In this document: piece by piece, positions 43,195 to 55,330 of the stretch | How the letters are laid out: every line of letters begins with the position of its first letter | Position numbering within the stretch: position 1 is the stretch's first letter | Assembly (NCBI RefSeq): GCF_000801105.2 | Contig: NC_079519.1 | Location: 8,492,668 to 8,556,667, forward strand | DNA length: 64,000 nucleotides | Direction of reading: 5' to 3' | DNA from: Raphanus sativus | Taxonomy: Eukaryota > Streptophyta > Magnoliopsida > Brassicales > Brassicaceae | Position numbers and translations under genes: made by a program | Notes under the pieces: model-generated | The model's input: the letters and a program-made list of their open reading frames with translations, nothing else | Databases searched by the model: none | Told to the model about the DNA's origin: nothing

Positions 43195-44623
43195 TCATTT
43201 AGCTCCCTTCTTGACTGCGGCCTTGGTGACCTTAGCACCGGTTGGGTCCTTCTTGTCGACGCTCTTGATAACACCAACAGCCACCGTCTGCCTCATGTCC
43301 CTAACAGCGAAACGACCCAATGGTGGGTACTCGGAGAAAGTCTCGACAACCATGGGCTTGGTTGGAGTCATCTTAACCATACCAGCATCACCATTCTTCA
43401 AGAACTTGGGCTCCTTCTCGATCTCCTTACCAGATCGCCTGTCAATCTTGGTGAGGATCTCAGAGAACTTGACTGCAATGTGGGATGTGTGGCAATCAAG
43501 AACCGGAGCGTAACCGTTACCGATCTGACCAGGGTGGTTCATGATGATGACCTGGGAGGTGAAGTTGGCAGCACCCTTGGCAGGGTCATCCTTGGAGTTG
43601 GATGCAACATACCCACGCTTAAGATCCTTCACAGCAACATTCTTGACATTGAATCCAACGTTGTCACCTGGAAGAGCCTCCACAAGAGACTCGTGGTGCA
43701 TCTCAACGGACTTAACCTCAGTGGTCAACCCTGAAGGAGCGAAGGTGACAACCATACCGGGCTTGAGCATACCGGTCTCAACACGTCCCACTGGCACCGT
43801 TCCAATACCACCGATCTTGTAAACATCCTGAAGTGGCAGACGGAGGGGCTTGTCTGAGGGCCTCTTTGGCTCGTTGATCTGGTCAAGAGCCTCGAGTAGA
43901 GTTGGTCCCTTGTACCAGTCAAGGTTGGTGGATCTCTCAATCATGTTGTCACCCTCGAACCCAGAGATGGGGACGAATGGGATTTTGTCAGGGTTGTACC
44001 CAACCTTCTTCAAGTAGGAAGACACCTCCTTGATGATCTCATCGTACCTAGCCTTGGAGTACTTAGGGGTAGTAGCATCCATCTGTATCAACAAAACATA
44101 AAGCACATTCGTTAGCAACAAATAACCAAAAATAAATGACTAAAGCGAGAAGCTAGCTCACCTTGTTACAGCAGCAAATCATCTGCTTGACACCAAGGGT
44201 GAAAGCAAGAAGAGCATGCTCACGGGTCTGACCATCCTTAGAGATACCAGCCTCAAAACCACCGGTGGTGGAGTCAATGATAAGAACAGCACAATCAGCC
44301 TGGGAGGTACCAGTAATCATGTTCTTGATGAAATCACGATGTCCAGGAGCGTCAATGACCGTGCAGTAGTACTTGGTGGTCTCGAACTTCCAGAGAGCGA
44401 TATCAATGGTGATACCACGCTCACGCTCGGCCTTAAGTTTGTCCAGCACCCACGCGTACTTGAATGACCTCTTGTTCATCTCAGCAGCCTCCTTCTCGAA
44501 CCTCTCGATGACACGCTTGTCGATACCACCGAGCTTGTAGATCAAGTGACCGGTGGTGGTCGATTTTCCAGAGTCGACATGGCCGATGACCACGATGTTG
44601 ATGTGAAACTTCTCTTTACCCAT
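43195..44623 (-). CDS. EF1A: Translation elongation factor 1-alpha (EF1A)
   Basis: GTPase that brings aminoacyl-tRNA to the ribosome. Two coding exons, 44623-44162 and 44082-43195, 1350 nt, 449 residues, exactly the plant EF1A length. G1 [10 protein letters not shown]3 DAPGHRDF, and the G4 NKMD motif is formed across the splice junction (CCCNK / [10 protein letters not shown]). The three domains follow in order, ending [13 protein letters not shown] leader intron of about 500 bp (44626-45127) sits directly upstream of the ATG, as in other plant EF1A genes, where it raises expression. No defects seen. Gene order points to the A4 member (AT5G60390). Confidence 0.97.
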
Positions 44624-45214
44624 AGCTGCAAGTCAATACACAGAGATCAAACCATTATAATTCAAAAAAAAAATCTCAGACTAGTCAATAAAAACAATAC
44701 GTTCATTGTCTAACACCTTATACAACGCAGGATAACAGATCAACGTATAATAATCAATAAAACGCGATAGAACAATCCAGAAAACAACAGATCGAGACGA
44801 TTACAAGTCGTAACAACATGTTCACAACAACCACATCAGAGTTGAATATCCAGTAAACGCTAACAGTAAACAAAACGATTCTCTATAAGATTTCATCAGA
44901 ATCGTAGTAAGCAAATAGATCGGTGAACTATCAGATCCTAAACTCGAGAATCTAAAACAGTATTAACAGAATATGAGCAAGAGATATAATCACAGTCTTA
45001 AGTATGGCTCGGGATGAGAAATCTAGATAGCGAAAGCATAAACGATGATACAGAAACCGAATCGAGAAACGTATGACGAAGATTGATTGTATAACCTAAG
45101 GAGCGAGAGAGAGAGAGGTTTTCTCACCTGCAAGTAAGAATGAGAGATGCGGCTACGAAACTGAGTGGAGAGGAGTAAATGAGAACGCACCATAGGTTTT
45201 GAGCAAGGGCAGTG

Positions 45215-45290
45215 TACTTATAGCTGCGAGCTCTAGGGCTTTCGCCTTTTGCTTTCGTGGTCCTTGTTTTACCAATTTGCCCTTTGCATT
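45215..45290 (-). promoter_or_regulatory. EF1A core promoter: TATA box and tef-box-like element
   Basis: On the minus strand a TATA element CTATAAGTA lies at 45223-45215 and AGGGCAAATTGGTAA at 45283-45269, which fits the tef box of plant EF1A promoters. A telo-box-like AAACCCTA lies further upstream (about 45462-45469) on the plus strand. Confidence 0.6.
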
Positions 45291-46858
45291 TTGGCGTTCT
45301 AATTTTTTGTATTGATAGAAATGTAAATTATAAAGTATTTTATCTTATTACTGATTGTAGATTTATTTCAATATGATTGGTTAGAGAACCGTAAAATGAG
45401 AGATTTTTAAGAAAATTCCCAACGCAAAAGCTCTCAGGTTGGTGGACAGATTACTGAAAAAACCCTAGCCGTCATGTGTTTTTTCTTTCGCACGTCTGCG
45501 TCATGACTTGGCTTTGTTAAACCTTTATTAGTGTTTAGTTAGGTAGTACAGTATATATCACAGCTAATTAATAGGACAAGGAACATTTTATTTAAATGCA
45601 TCCACTAAATGGAGTTGTTCATTATATATCTGTAGCCAGAATTACGAAAACAAGAAAATTAAGTTGAATTTTCATATCTAGTATAAGATCAAATCTGAAT
45701 TTTTCCAATGTATTGAAGGAAAATTATACAAATAGAAAGATAAATTTTATTATATTTTTAGTATTGTGTTGACAATCTTTTGGTTAGACTTTAGCTTTGC
45801 TTAATCAAATATTTTATAGTAGGTAGGCAACATGTCTGCAAATTTTAACAATCGTTTTTTGCTAAACTAACTTTTAACAAATTGAGCATTATTTATTCAG
45901 CGTAAAAATGAACAAATTGATTCCTCAATTAAATAAGAATTAACTTTGTAACGAATTTGTTTATGATTTAAATAAGGAATTGACTAGCCTTATTTAATAT
46001 TTCATAATTAATACATTAATGTATGTATAAATGGTACTGCGGAATGTGCATTGCCTTAGAAATTGGCAACAATATACATGGTGTATGTCTTCTTCAAAAA
46101 AAATATACATGGTGTGTACAGCATAATAACATTTGATTTAAATCCTGGAACACGCACAAACCAATCTTGGTATGCGGAACCACCCCTGAACGAACAACAG
46201 TTTAATAACTATGCAAGGACTAAAATGAAGAGGGACACAAATGTGCAAATTAAGACTAAACAAACACATGTTGAAGGACTTAGCATAACTGCATAAACGA
46301 TCAAACTTTTGAAGAAAGACTAAAATGAAGAGGGATAGCACTTAGCAGGTTTTGAAGAAAGTGAAACATCAAACTTTAGCTTGCTGAAGGAGATTCTCTT
46401 GGTGGTGATATCGGGGCAGGAGATTCGACAATTGGGTTTCTATGGCAGGACTTAGCAAATTGGCACATTTCCATCGTTCTTCTTCAGGAGTGTTACGAGT
46501 GTACTCAGCTTCTCTTTCACTTCTCCAAATTCCTATATTGGTATTTTATATTTATCAATTTATATATGCAAATAGTTTACAACTATTCAGTTTGTGCTAT
46601 TAAAAATTTTATGTTACTACATGCTCTTTATCACTGGATTGATCGAGCCTAGTACAAAGGATTCGAACCCTTCCACACTCATTTGATCCAAGTTCTCTTT
46701 TAAACTCCTAATCCTGTTTTTCCCGACAAATGAACATGTAACGTGTAAAACAACCAAGAAACATCAAAAGACTATAAGAAGAACAAAATACATGATAAAA
46801 CCAATCAATCTCAATTAATAACCAAAATAAAAACCGATAAAAATACAATTCATCAACG
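45291..46858. other. Intergenic region between EF1A and MULE copy 2
   Basis: AT-rich; no gene supported. It contains a micro-insertion at 46071-46115. The last nine bases before the MULE are TCATCAACG (46850-46858), which do not match the sequence to the right of copy 2. Confidence 0.55.
46071..46115 (+). repeat. Micro-insertion with poly(A) tail and 14-bp target duplication
   Basis: AATATACATGGTGT occurs at 46071-46084 and 46102-46115 around a 17-bp insert ATGTCTTCTTC plus A run. Confidence 0.7.
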
Positions 46859-48076
46859 GACTTTATTCTACATTGCCACAGTCACTATAATATGTATTCT
46901 ATTTTGCCACAGTTACATTGAAACTATTTTTTTAATTATATTTTAATCGAAAACGTGGTTAAAAACGAAACTACCCTTAATGAAATCTATAATTTACAGA
47001 TCCAACCTGTTTCTATCTGACCCAAACCACACGATCCGGATCCGTGAACGTGACCCGCGTGTCTCTCTCCCAAACCCTCTGTTTCTCCCCGTGTCTCTCT
47101 CCCAAACGGACCAAAGAGTCACCAAACCATCTCTTTCTCACCAAACCACCTCTGTTTCTCCCCGTGGTTTCTCATTTCCCCCAAATTGAAAAAAAAATCA
47201 ATCCCTAACCCTAGAACCCGACGATCTCGACGAAAGTGACTGGAATCCACCTAAACCCAACGCAATCTACTGAAAACCACCGCGAATTCTCTTGTTCATC
47301 ATCAGAATCACCATCTTCGCCGAGCTTCCATTTATCCTCTTGTAACATCTTCCATCACCATTCTCGGCGTGTAAAAGGTAAGGCTTTTTCATATCTTTCT
47401 CATAGATTTAAATCGTTCTGGTGTGGGTTTCTTTGGGATATATGATGTGTTCTTGTTTGGCTTAAAGAAATGAAGGAATTTTGAAGTTTTGAATCTGAAT
47501 TTTTTTTTAAGTTATTCTTTTGTTGAATCGATTTGGTATTGGTAAAAATTGTTTCATCTTTGTGTATGAGATTATGGAGAGTGAATGTTTGGGTTTTTAA
47601 GTTATGGAGATTGAAAGTTTTGTTCTGAGATTATTTTTAATGATGTTGTCGAGAGTTGTCATTGATTTAGAGTCACTGTTATTGATTTTGAGTCTTAAAT
47701 TTTAGTTGTCATCGATTTTGAGTCTTAAATTTTAGTTTTGAATTCTGAATATTTTTTATTTAAATTATTATTTTGTAAAAACGATTTAGTAGAATCCTCA
47801 AATGTTTGGTTGTAAGATTAGTAGAGTGATGTTATTAAGAGTTGTCAATGATTTGGAATCATTGTTTTCGTGATTGATTGAGTGCTTGAATGTTTGGAAT
47901 CAATGATTTATTTTGTAGATATTGAATGAATTTGTTAGCTTTGGTAGTTATTGAATGTTTATTGTTTATGTAAATATTGAGGGGATGAAGATAATGAAAT
48001 TTATTTGATACTATATGTTGAGTGTTTCAGTTCTGATTGAATGTTGTTGTTATAGGATATCGAGAGGTTATTGATA

Positions 48077-50829
48077 ATGGCAGGCCGAGGTCGTGGAGGG
48101 AAACAAAAAACTAAGCAGAGAAAGTCCACAAAAAGAAAGAATGCTCCTGTAGAAGAGCAGCATGTAGAAGAGCTTTCAACTAGGAATGGTAGTGATGATC
48201 AGTCAGCACACGGAAATGAGTCTGATCATCTGTCTGCACACGCTCATGAGACTGATCATGAGTCTGCATCATCTCAGGTAAATTATTCTAATTTTTATTG
48301 GTGAATTACTGGTATGACTAGTACTACTAGGACAAAATTGTATGGCATGCTAATATAATTTTTATCTGGTTTATAGGAATGTCAACCACTGCCACCTGAT
48401 GAGCTATACTTCAAGAACACCGAGTACACCAAAACCTGTAAGATACAGAGCAAGTGCTATGTGAGCAACACGGTGGGAATCATCAAAAAGCTTGAGCCTG
48501 AAAACGATAGCCCTGAGTTGAAGTGGTTCGAAAATCACCCTCAGTTTCGCCACTTCTTCCACATGCCCGATGAACAAAACTTGAGGCTGCTGGGTATGTG
48601 GACGCTGCTACTGCGCACGATTCCCGTACCCGAGGGAGAGGACACAGCTTGGTTTGCGGTTAATGGCGTGCCCATCCGGTATTCATTGAGAGAGCATGCA
48701 CTCATCTCGGGCTTGGACTGCCGTGACTACCCAGATGAGTATGAGAAGTTGGGGAGCTTTGCTTTTGTAGATAGACATTTTGACTCACATAAGGAGATAA
48801 CAATGGAATCTGTGAAAGAGAAGATGTTGAGTATGAGTCCGTGTGGGGATCGACTTAGGATGGCGGTGCTCTACTTCCTAGGCACGGTTATCAGAGCCAA
48901 GGGAAGGTGGAATGCCGCATTTGATTCTTTCATTTTAAGAGTCGTCAACAATGTGGAAATTTGCAAAACATTTCCTTGGGGTCGCTTGACGTTCGATGAT
49001 ACGATTGGGTCCCTAAATTACGTGATGAAGAAACTCAAGGGAAAACCCAAAAACAATGTCAACTTCCCTGGATTCATAGTTCCTTTAGAGGTAAATTATT
49101 GCTTTCTTTTGAAAATTTCTTGTTTGTATGATTGTTCTGTTTTGACGAGTTCTATTTGTAGGTCCTGGCATTTGAGTGTATTCCAGCTCTGAATGCAGAA
49201 TTCAGAGAAAGAGTAGCTGGCTGTATGAGTAACTGCCCGAGGATGTGCAAGAGCCGGTTCCAAAATAACAGCATGAAAGGTTATCCACTGTCCGACTTGT
49301 ATGACGTTATTGGAGAAACCAAGGTATGTGTTTAGTATTGTTTAGATTTTATTAAGTGAGTGGAATAGTATAGCGTTTGTCAAGTGATTGTTTTGGTTTT
49401 ATTTTCAGGTTATTACAAGTGTTCTGGTTCCTACTGTTGATGAACAAACCCTCTTAGCGAGCATAATGGAATGGGAGCCAGATTATGAAAATGAGGAAGG
49501 TTTAAGCAATTTATGGAGCACATGGCTTACTGTTAAGGAGAAGCCTATCTTTTGGCAAGAGTTATATGAGTTAGATGTGGCTGCAAGGGAGTTTCCTAAG
49601 AAGAAAGACAAAAGAAAAGTGAATGAAGAAGCATCTTCCTCTAGTCATGGTTTGGATGGTTTGGAGGACGTTCTGAAAGGTGTTGAAGAGAGGTTGATGA
49701 GTGTTTTGATGGAAGTGTGTGTGAAGGTGGAGACAATGGACCAGAGGCTTGGTGTGGTGGAAAAGAGCCATGTTGTTTTAAAAAGGAGGTCGCTGAGGAT
49801 GAAAGCAATGGAGAAGAGGCTTGCTGTCATGGAAAAAGACCAATATCATCTTAAGAAGAGGGCCAGGAAGCAAAAGGAAATGGAAGAGAGGCTTGATGGC
49901 GTTGAGAAAGAAATGAAGAGGAAGGAGAACGAGAACAATGATGGTTTTTATCAAACCATGGATTATGACTGGAATGGAGGGAGTTATGACAGAAATGGAA
50001 AAGAGAGTCAAGAAAAGGCTAAGAAGAAAGAAAAGGTTCTGAGGAAGAGAGAGAATCTGAAGCTGAAGCTGAAGAAGACAAAGAAAAAGAGGATGAAATG
50101 GTTGAGGATGAAGTCACTGAAAAAGACAAAGAATCTGAAGAGGTTCAAAAAGCGGCTGAAATGAATGAAAACAAGGAGATTGAAGAAGAGGTCGAAACAG
50201 AGGGTCAGGTTGAAGAGACTGAATCTGAAGAGAAGACTTCCACACCACCACTTGGTAGGACTAAGGCCAATGCTGCAAGGAGACTAGTACTTGTATCACC
50301 TGACCAGTGGATAGCAAACTTATGCTGGGATGCTGAGCAGATGGTTGCAGAGGAGGCTGATAAGAGGGTTGAAGAGGAGGTTGCGGCTGTGGTTGAAGAA
50401 GAAGCTGAGAAGGTGGTTGCAGAGGAGGCTGAGAATGTGGTTGAGGAAGAAGCTGAGAAGGTGGTTGCAGAGGAGGCTGAGAATGTGGTTGAGGAAGAGC
50501 CAAAAATATACACTGATGAAGAGAAACAAGGGTGGATTCTTACAATTTGCAAGACCAGTGATGGAATTCCTGCTGTGGATAAGACAGATGGAACTGAGGG
50601 AGCTCCTACTCCTACTGGGGTGAAGCATAGGCCTAAGGCAATGGCAGTGAGAAAGCATGCTCCTAATCTGAGGGGCAGACCGAGGAAGGATGCTCAACCA
50701 AAGAAGTTCACAACGCCACAACCGACAAAACGGACACGTGCACGATCACAATGGGTTTCCTCTCCTTACACTGAAGGTAATACTGATGAGATTGAAGGGC
50801 GCAAGAAGAAGCCTAGAACAGAGGCTTAG
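48077..50829 (+). pseudogene. MULE-encoded DUF1985 protein, frameshifted copy
   Basis: Same exon layout as the copy at 32750: 48077-48277, 48377-49090, 49162-49323, 49409-50829. A one-base deletion near 50030 (GATAAAGG in copy 1, GAAAAGG here) shifts the frame, so the exon 4 reading ends at 50164; the original frame continues at 50098-50829. Compared with copy 1 it has an added LDG in the coiled-coil start and one more copy of the 16-residue unit with AEKVVAEEAENVV. It has RGRPRKD, an AT-hook core, where copy 1 has RGKPRKD. The DUF1985 domain itself is intact, so a truncated protein of about 610 residues is possible. Confidence 0.85.
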
Positions 50830-51026
50830 AAGACTGGGTGTTTAAAATATTTTGGCTGTATAATATTTATCTCGGCTCTGTTGTGAACTCATGTAGGATG
50901 CTTTTTTTTTGGATGATATCGCGGCTTGAATGCTATTATGTAGGATGCTTTGTGTTTTGCGATTGTCTTGAAGCAGGTTTGGTTTAATTGAGGACAAGGC
51001 AATCCATGTTCTAAGAAAGCAAATTT

Positions 51027-51780
51027 GTATTACTAGGTTTATTGGTATTACTAAGACAAAAACACTGTCAACACTTCATAAAAAAAAAATAATAAACCTA
51101 AGACACATGTCTAAAACGTGTGAAAAGAAAATAATAATAAACCTAAGACACATGTCTAAAACGTGTGAAAAGATAATATTAAACAAACATGTTTGAATAT
51201 TAAAGTAATATTTATCTTACTCTTAGTAATACTCAAGGTAGTAGTAATACTTCATTCTTCATAGTAATACTTTTTCAGATTATAGCATTTTTTTAGTAAT
51301 ACAACGTCATTAAATTAAATTAATTAATAATACCAATTCATTTAGACATTTTTAGACTGAATATAACACATTGGCAAGAAATGTTTTTAGAAAATATGTG
51401 TTTTCAGAAATTCATCTCATCATGGTCTTCCCATCAAGACATTAACAAGGAAGTATAAGGATGTTTTCTATTGAAATGAGAATTTTTCTACCAAATTGAG
51501 ATTTTAAGAGAATTTTATGTCTATTTTAAAAATAAACACATGAATGGACATATAATCACGTTAAATATGAGATACATCTTCTAAAAATAAATAATATGAA
51601 GAAAATTAAGGTTCTTAGAAACATGCATAACACTTAGTAATACATGGTAGTTTTTGGTAGTTCATGGTAGTACTAGGTAATTCCTAGTAGTCCATATTAT
51701 ACATATTACACATAGTAGTTCCAATAGTAGTACTAGTAGTTCCATATTACACATATTACACATAGTTCAAATCACAAGAG
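51027..51780. promoter_or_regulatory. AGTAATAC motif cluster in MULE copy 2 spacer
   Basis: AGTAATAC occurs at 51225, 51243, 51263, 51295 and 51636, and its complement at 51027 and 51045. Further copies lie upstream of the transposase gene (54396, and complement at 54531). Between 51655 and 51770 related words AGTAGTAC, AGTAGTTC and AGTAGTCC are dense. Three sites contain AGTATTAC on the minus strand, one base short of the VANC21 target YAGTATTAY as I recall it. Confidence 0.6.
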
Positions 51781-51787
51781 TCCCATG

Positions 51788-54301
51788 CTACTCGGCGGTT
51801 GCAGAAGTACTTCCACACTCAAAATACTCATACAAACGTCCGCCTCTCCCTCCTCTGCTCCTTCCCCTTCCTCTTCCCCTTCCCCTTCCTCGCCCTCTTC
51901 CACGTCCACGAGATTCTCCGGCTGATGGAAACCTTTGCTTCTGAGTGGGTCCTTTCTTTTTAACATATAATGGAGGAAGAACTTTGAGTGCTCGAATTTC
52001 ATCTGGTATAACCCATTCAGACTGATGTGGCACAGGATAAATCGTCCTACAATATGCCAACGCCCAAAGCTCCACCGTATAGTATACCGAACAAAAGTCT
52101 TGTAGATGGAGGTCCGTTCCAACGCTCAAGAACTTGGCAGCAGCACATGCATGAACACACGGGATTTTGTCTATATCAAAGCACCTGCAGCTGCACATTT
52201 TTCTTGCCAAATCAACCGTATAAACCTTTCCGTCACTACCATTGACATTGTACTCAAGGTGAAAGCTGTTTATCTCAACCACATCTAAACACCTCGCTTC
52301 CAAAGATCTTTTTGACAACTGGGTTTCTACTGTAGGCACAAGCTTCTTCGTGGCTGGTATTTGGGCTGCCTTCTTCCTATGTTTGTTAAACCATTCAGCC
52401 ATTTTCTTAATGATAACATCAATCATCGGTAGCATGAAGTATTTCCTCGCTTCCCGAAGAACACCATTGATAGATTCTGCTGCATTGGTTGTGTCAACAT
52501 TGTATCTGTCTCCTTCAAAGTAACATCTTGCCCATTTTCCCACTTCAACACTCTTTTCCAGATACTCGGCAGCAGAAGGATACTTTCTGGAAAAAGCATC
52601 ATAGAGAACATCGAACTCAGCCACTGTATAAGCATATGCGCATTCTCTAAACTTGATTGCACAAACGTCTCTGTTGTTGAATACATGTCCTTTCACATTT
52701 TGAGACAAATGCCAGACACAATACCCATGTGCGGCCGTTGGGAACACCTCACGTATTGACTTGATCAAGCTCGCATTTCTATCCGAAAGAAACACCAATC
52801 CGTCTACATCTGATATCACTGACCTCAAATTATTCATAAACCACGTCCAGCTTTCATCTTTCTCACCATCCACTACACCAAATGCAATAGGGTAATGGTG
52901 GCGATCAGGATCTTGAGCCGTCGCAACAAGCAGAACTCCACCATAAACATGCTTAAGATGTGTTCCATCCACAATGATAACTTTCCTCATCGCTACGAAC
53001 CCTTCTATGGAAGCTCCAAATGCGAAAAATAGATACTTAAATCTTTTTGCCGCATCTACTTCAACATAACTTACTGAGTCAGGATTCTTCAACTTAAGCA
53101 TGTGCATATAGGAGTGTATCATAGAAAAACTCTCTTCCGGAGTACCTCGCACTTCATTAGCAGCCAGCCTTTTTCCTCTCCATGCTGTGGCATATGATAC
53201 CTTAACACCAACCTTGCGGGTAACCATACTGATCAGATCACTTGGTCTTGGTGTGTCATATCTACCGGGATATTCTTCACCCAAAACAGATGCAACAACC
53301 TGTTGTGTGCCTCTCCTTCCATTTCTAAGGGTACTTGTAGTTACCACTGAACATGTATGAGACTTGACGTAAGTTCTAACCGTCCAAAGATCTGAATTCT
53401 TAAGCTTTGCTACACGCAAATACCACTTGCAACCTTCTTTGGCTCCACGACATTTTGCAATAAATCTCCAAGTATCAGACTTAGCTGTATACTCAAAACC
53501 ATTCTTATGCGCACCCCTCTGAACTAGAACTTGCATGTCTGTCTTAGTTCTGAATTCTTGACCCTTAAACAAATCGAGACCATCATCCCATTCTTCTTCT
53601 ACAACTATTGTGGTTTCAGCTCCCGCTCCTGCAGCTTCAACTCCATCTCTTGCAGCTTCAACTCCCGCTCTTGCAGCTTCAACTCCCATTCCGACTTCTG
53701 TTCCTTCATACCCATGCTCTAAATCCTCATGCATCTCAAACTCTTCATGTTGTTCACCTGTGTAAAGCGTGACCATGCCATCCATCTCATGATCCTGATC
53801 TGTTCCATCTTGCTCAGTTCCATCTTTCTCAATCTCATCTTCCTCAATCTCATCTTCCTCGGTCAAATCCTCCGTATCAGTATCCTCTCCATCAGAAAGA
53901 CCAACATAGCTATCATCAGTTTCATCATCATCTCCTGAAAGCGACATACCACCATATGTATCATCCATGGCATTGCTGATCTCCACATGTAAAACACTTC
54001 TACATTGATCATGATTTACTTGCATGAGATAACCCAAAACGTCTTCATCAGTCCAAATATATGATGGTATGCTCGAATACAACACCATTGGAAAGTAACT
54101 AATCTTCAGCATCCCATCTCCATTTGCCTTAATCTTTCTGCATATACTATCAACCAATTCAGAATATGTAACCTCTTCCACAGATGTTTTCATCACTAGA
54201 GTGTGAATTTGATCTTCTCCCGAGATCCACTTTATCTCAGGCCCATGCTTGATGTAACTTCCTCCATAGTCAAAACATATGACTGTAATGGGAGAAGCCA
54301 T
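51788..54301 (-). CDS. MURA-type Mutator transposase, intact
   Basis: 837 residues in one exon, starting MASPITVICFDYGGSYIKHG. Residues 1-110 are a PB1-like N-terminal domain of plant MULE proteins; 112-200 are very acidic; 207-227 hold three 7-residue repeats GVEAAxx. Residues about 242-318 form the MuDR DNA-binding zinc domain (C284, C291, H315, C317). The MULE catalytic domain has VDGTHLK (D445), FLSDRNASL (D507), then HGYCVWHLSQN (C2H motif) and NAAESINGV with E609, the expected DDE set. The SWIM finger MCSCRCFDIDKIPCVHA has C703, C705, C715 and H717. The C-terminus is an RG-repeat tail (798-822). All key residues are present, so the gene could be active. It converges on the DUF1985 gene. 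Confidence 0.95.
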   Translation of the reverse strand: MASPITVICFDYGGSYIKHGPEIKWISGEDQIHTLVMKTSVEEVTYSELVDSICRKIKANGDGMLKISYFPMVLYSSIPSYIWTDEDVLGYLMQVNHDQCRSVLHVEISNAMDDTYGGMSLSGDDDETDDSYVGLSDGEDTDTEDLTEEDEIEEDEIEKDGTEQDGTDQDHEMDGMVTLYTGEQHEEFEMHEDLEHGYEGTEVGMGVEAARAGVEAARDGVEAAGAGAETTIVVEEEWDDGLDLFKGQEFRTKTDMQVLVQRGAHKNGFEYTAKSDTWRFIAKCRGAKEGCKWYLRVAKLKNSDLWTVRTYVKSHTCSVVTTSTLRNGRRGTQQVVASVLGEEYPGRYDTPRPSDLISMVTRKVGVKVSYATAWRGKRLAANEVRGTPEESFSMIHSYMHMLKLKNPDSVSYVEVDAAKRFKYLFFAFGASIEGFVAMRKVIIVDGTHLKHVYGGVLLVATAQDPDRHHYPIAFGVVDGEKDESWTWFMNNLRSVISDVDGLVFLSDRNASLIKSIREVFPTAAHGYCVWHLSQNVKGHVFNNRDVCAIKFRECAYAYTVAEFDVLYDAFSRKYPSAAEYLEKSVEVGKWARCYFEGDRYNVDTTNAAESINGVLREARKYFMLPMIDVIIKKMAEWFNKHRKKAAQIPATKKLVPTVETQLSKRSLEARCLDVVEINSFHLEYNVNGSDGKVYTVDLARKMCSCRCFDIDKIPCVHACAAAKFLSVGTDLHLQDFCSVYYTVELWALAYCRTIYPVPHQSEWVIPDEIRALKVLPPLYVKKKGPTQKQRFPSAGESRGRGRGRGRGRGRGRGRSRGGRGGRLYEYFECGSTSATAE

Positions 54302-55330
54302 ATAATTCCCTGAAAAAAATAAAATTATGATTAGTTAACCATTTATAGAATCTCATTGTCCAAGATATTCGGTACATAGTCGTTCCGGTAATACAAGTAA
54401 TACACATTTCACTTTAGTAGTACCAGTAGTTCTAGTAGTTCTTATAAATTTTTACTTTTGTTGATTTAACACTTTTAAATGACCAAAAGGGTGTTATACA
54501 ACCCAAAATATCGTCTACCACTACTGTAATGTATTACTTTTCTTTAAAACGGTAGAAAATAAGAAGAAATATATAAAATCACCCTTAAACATCCCTTTTC
54601 ATAACAATATACCTAAAACTTCCATTTTTACCTAAAACTTTTGTTTTTCATCGGTTAAAGACTTTTTAATCAACTAACAACGTCTTAGACAACCCAGATT
54701 ATCGTCCCCAACAAATTTCATGTTTTTTCCTTTCAAAATCGTGTTAAAAATAGAGGAAAATACATAATCTTTTTCAAACATTATTTTTATTTTTCTTTGA
54801 AAACTCTCACGATTTTTACATAAATACATTCATATTTTTCGTTACTCATAATGCATAGAACATAAGTAGTATATTATTATGAAAATTTCGTGAAAAAAAA
54901 ATATGAATTTACCTTAAAAATGGCTCCCAAATCGCCAAACAAGTTGTAGGAAGAAGATGTGGTTCGATGGTGGTTGGAGAAAAGGGAGCAAGATGGGAAA
55001 AAGGAGAGAGGAAGGACAGGTGTAGGAAAGAGAGAGGTGGAGAGAGGGTTAGGTTTTGGACTTTATGGTCCGATTTATGAGGGAGAGGGAATCGAATATG
55101 TTTTTAATATTTATAAAAAATGAAAGAGAAATGTGGAGGGGGGACCGCAAGTTTTTAATGTTTTAAAAATGGGAAAGAAAAACGTGGGGGACCACAAATA
55201 TAACATAATAATATAATAGTGAGGGTAAGAAGGAGAAGAGAAAAATGAAAAAAAAAGGTGTGGCAATTAGAATTTTGGTGTGGCAAAGAGAATAGAATTT
55301 TTTAAAGTGTGGCAAATGAGAATACTTGTG
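54302..55330. other. MULE copy 2 right non-coding end
   Basis: Transposase promoter and leader plus subterminal region. GAGAGA- and GGGGACC-rich tracts at 54980-55200; terminal repeat at about 55270-55330. No gene. Confidence 0.6.

Larger units (their letters stand above)
46859..55330. mobile_element. Mutator-like element (MULE) copy 2, complete
   Basis: 8.47 kb. The left end has TTTATTCTACATTGCCACA, and the right end on the opposite strand AGTATTCTCATTTGCCACA (14 of 19 identical), followed inside both by a second ATTCT...TTTGCC block: short, imperfect terminal inverted repeats. It carries two convergent genes, DUF1985 (+) and a MURA-type transposase (-), with an AGTAATAC-rich spacer. The right end is followed by GTTCGGCTGG (55331-55340), found also left of copy 1 but not left of copy 2. 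Confidence 0.9.

Noticed and set aside
43211..44467. Plus-strand ORFs across EF1A
   Set aside because: Shadows of a strongly biased coding strand; no domain, and EF1A is complete on the minus strand.
31538..51850. The two long direct repeats as LTRs of a giant retrotransposon
   Set aside because: They do not start TG and end CA, they carry genes of a DNA transposon, there is no primer-binding site or gag-pol, and the interior holds ordinary host genes.
53531..53938. Cys- and Ile-rich plus-strand ORFs inside the transposase
   Set aside because: Mirror of the acidic repeat region of the transposase.
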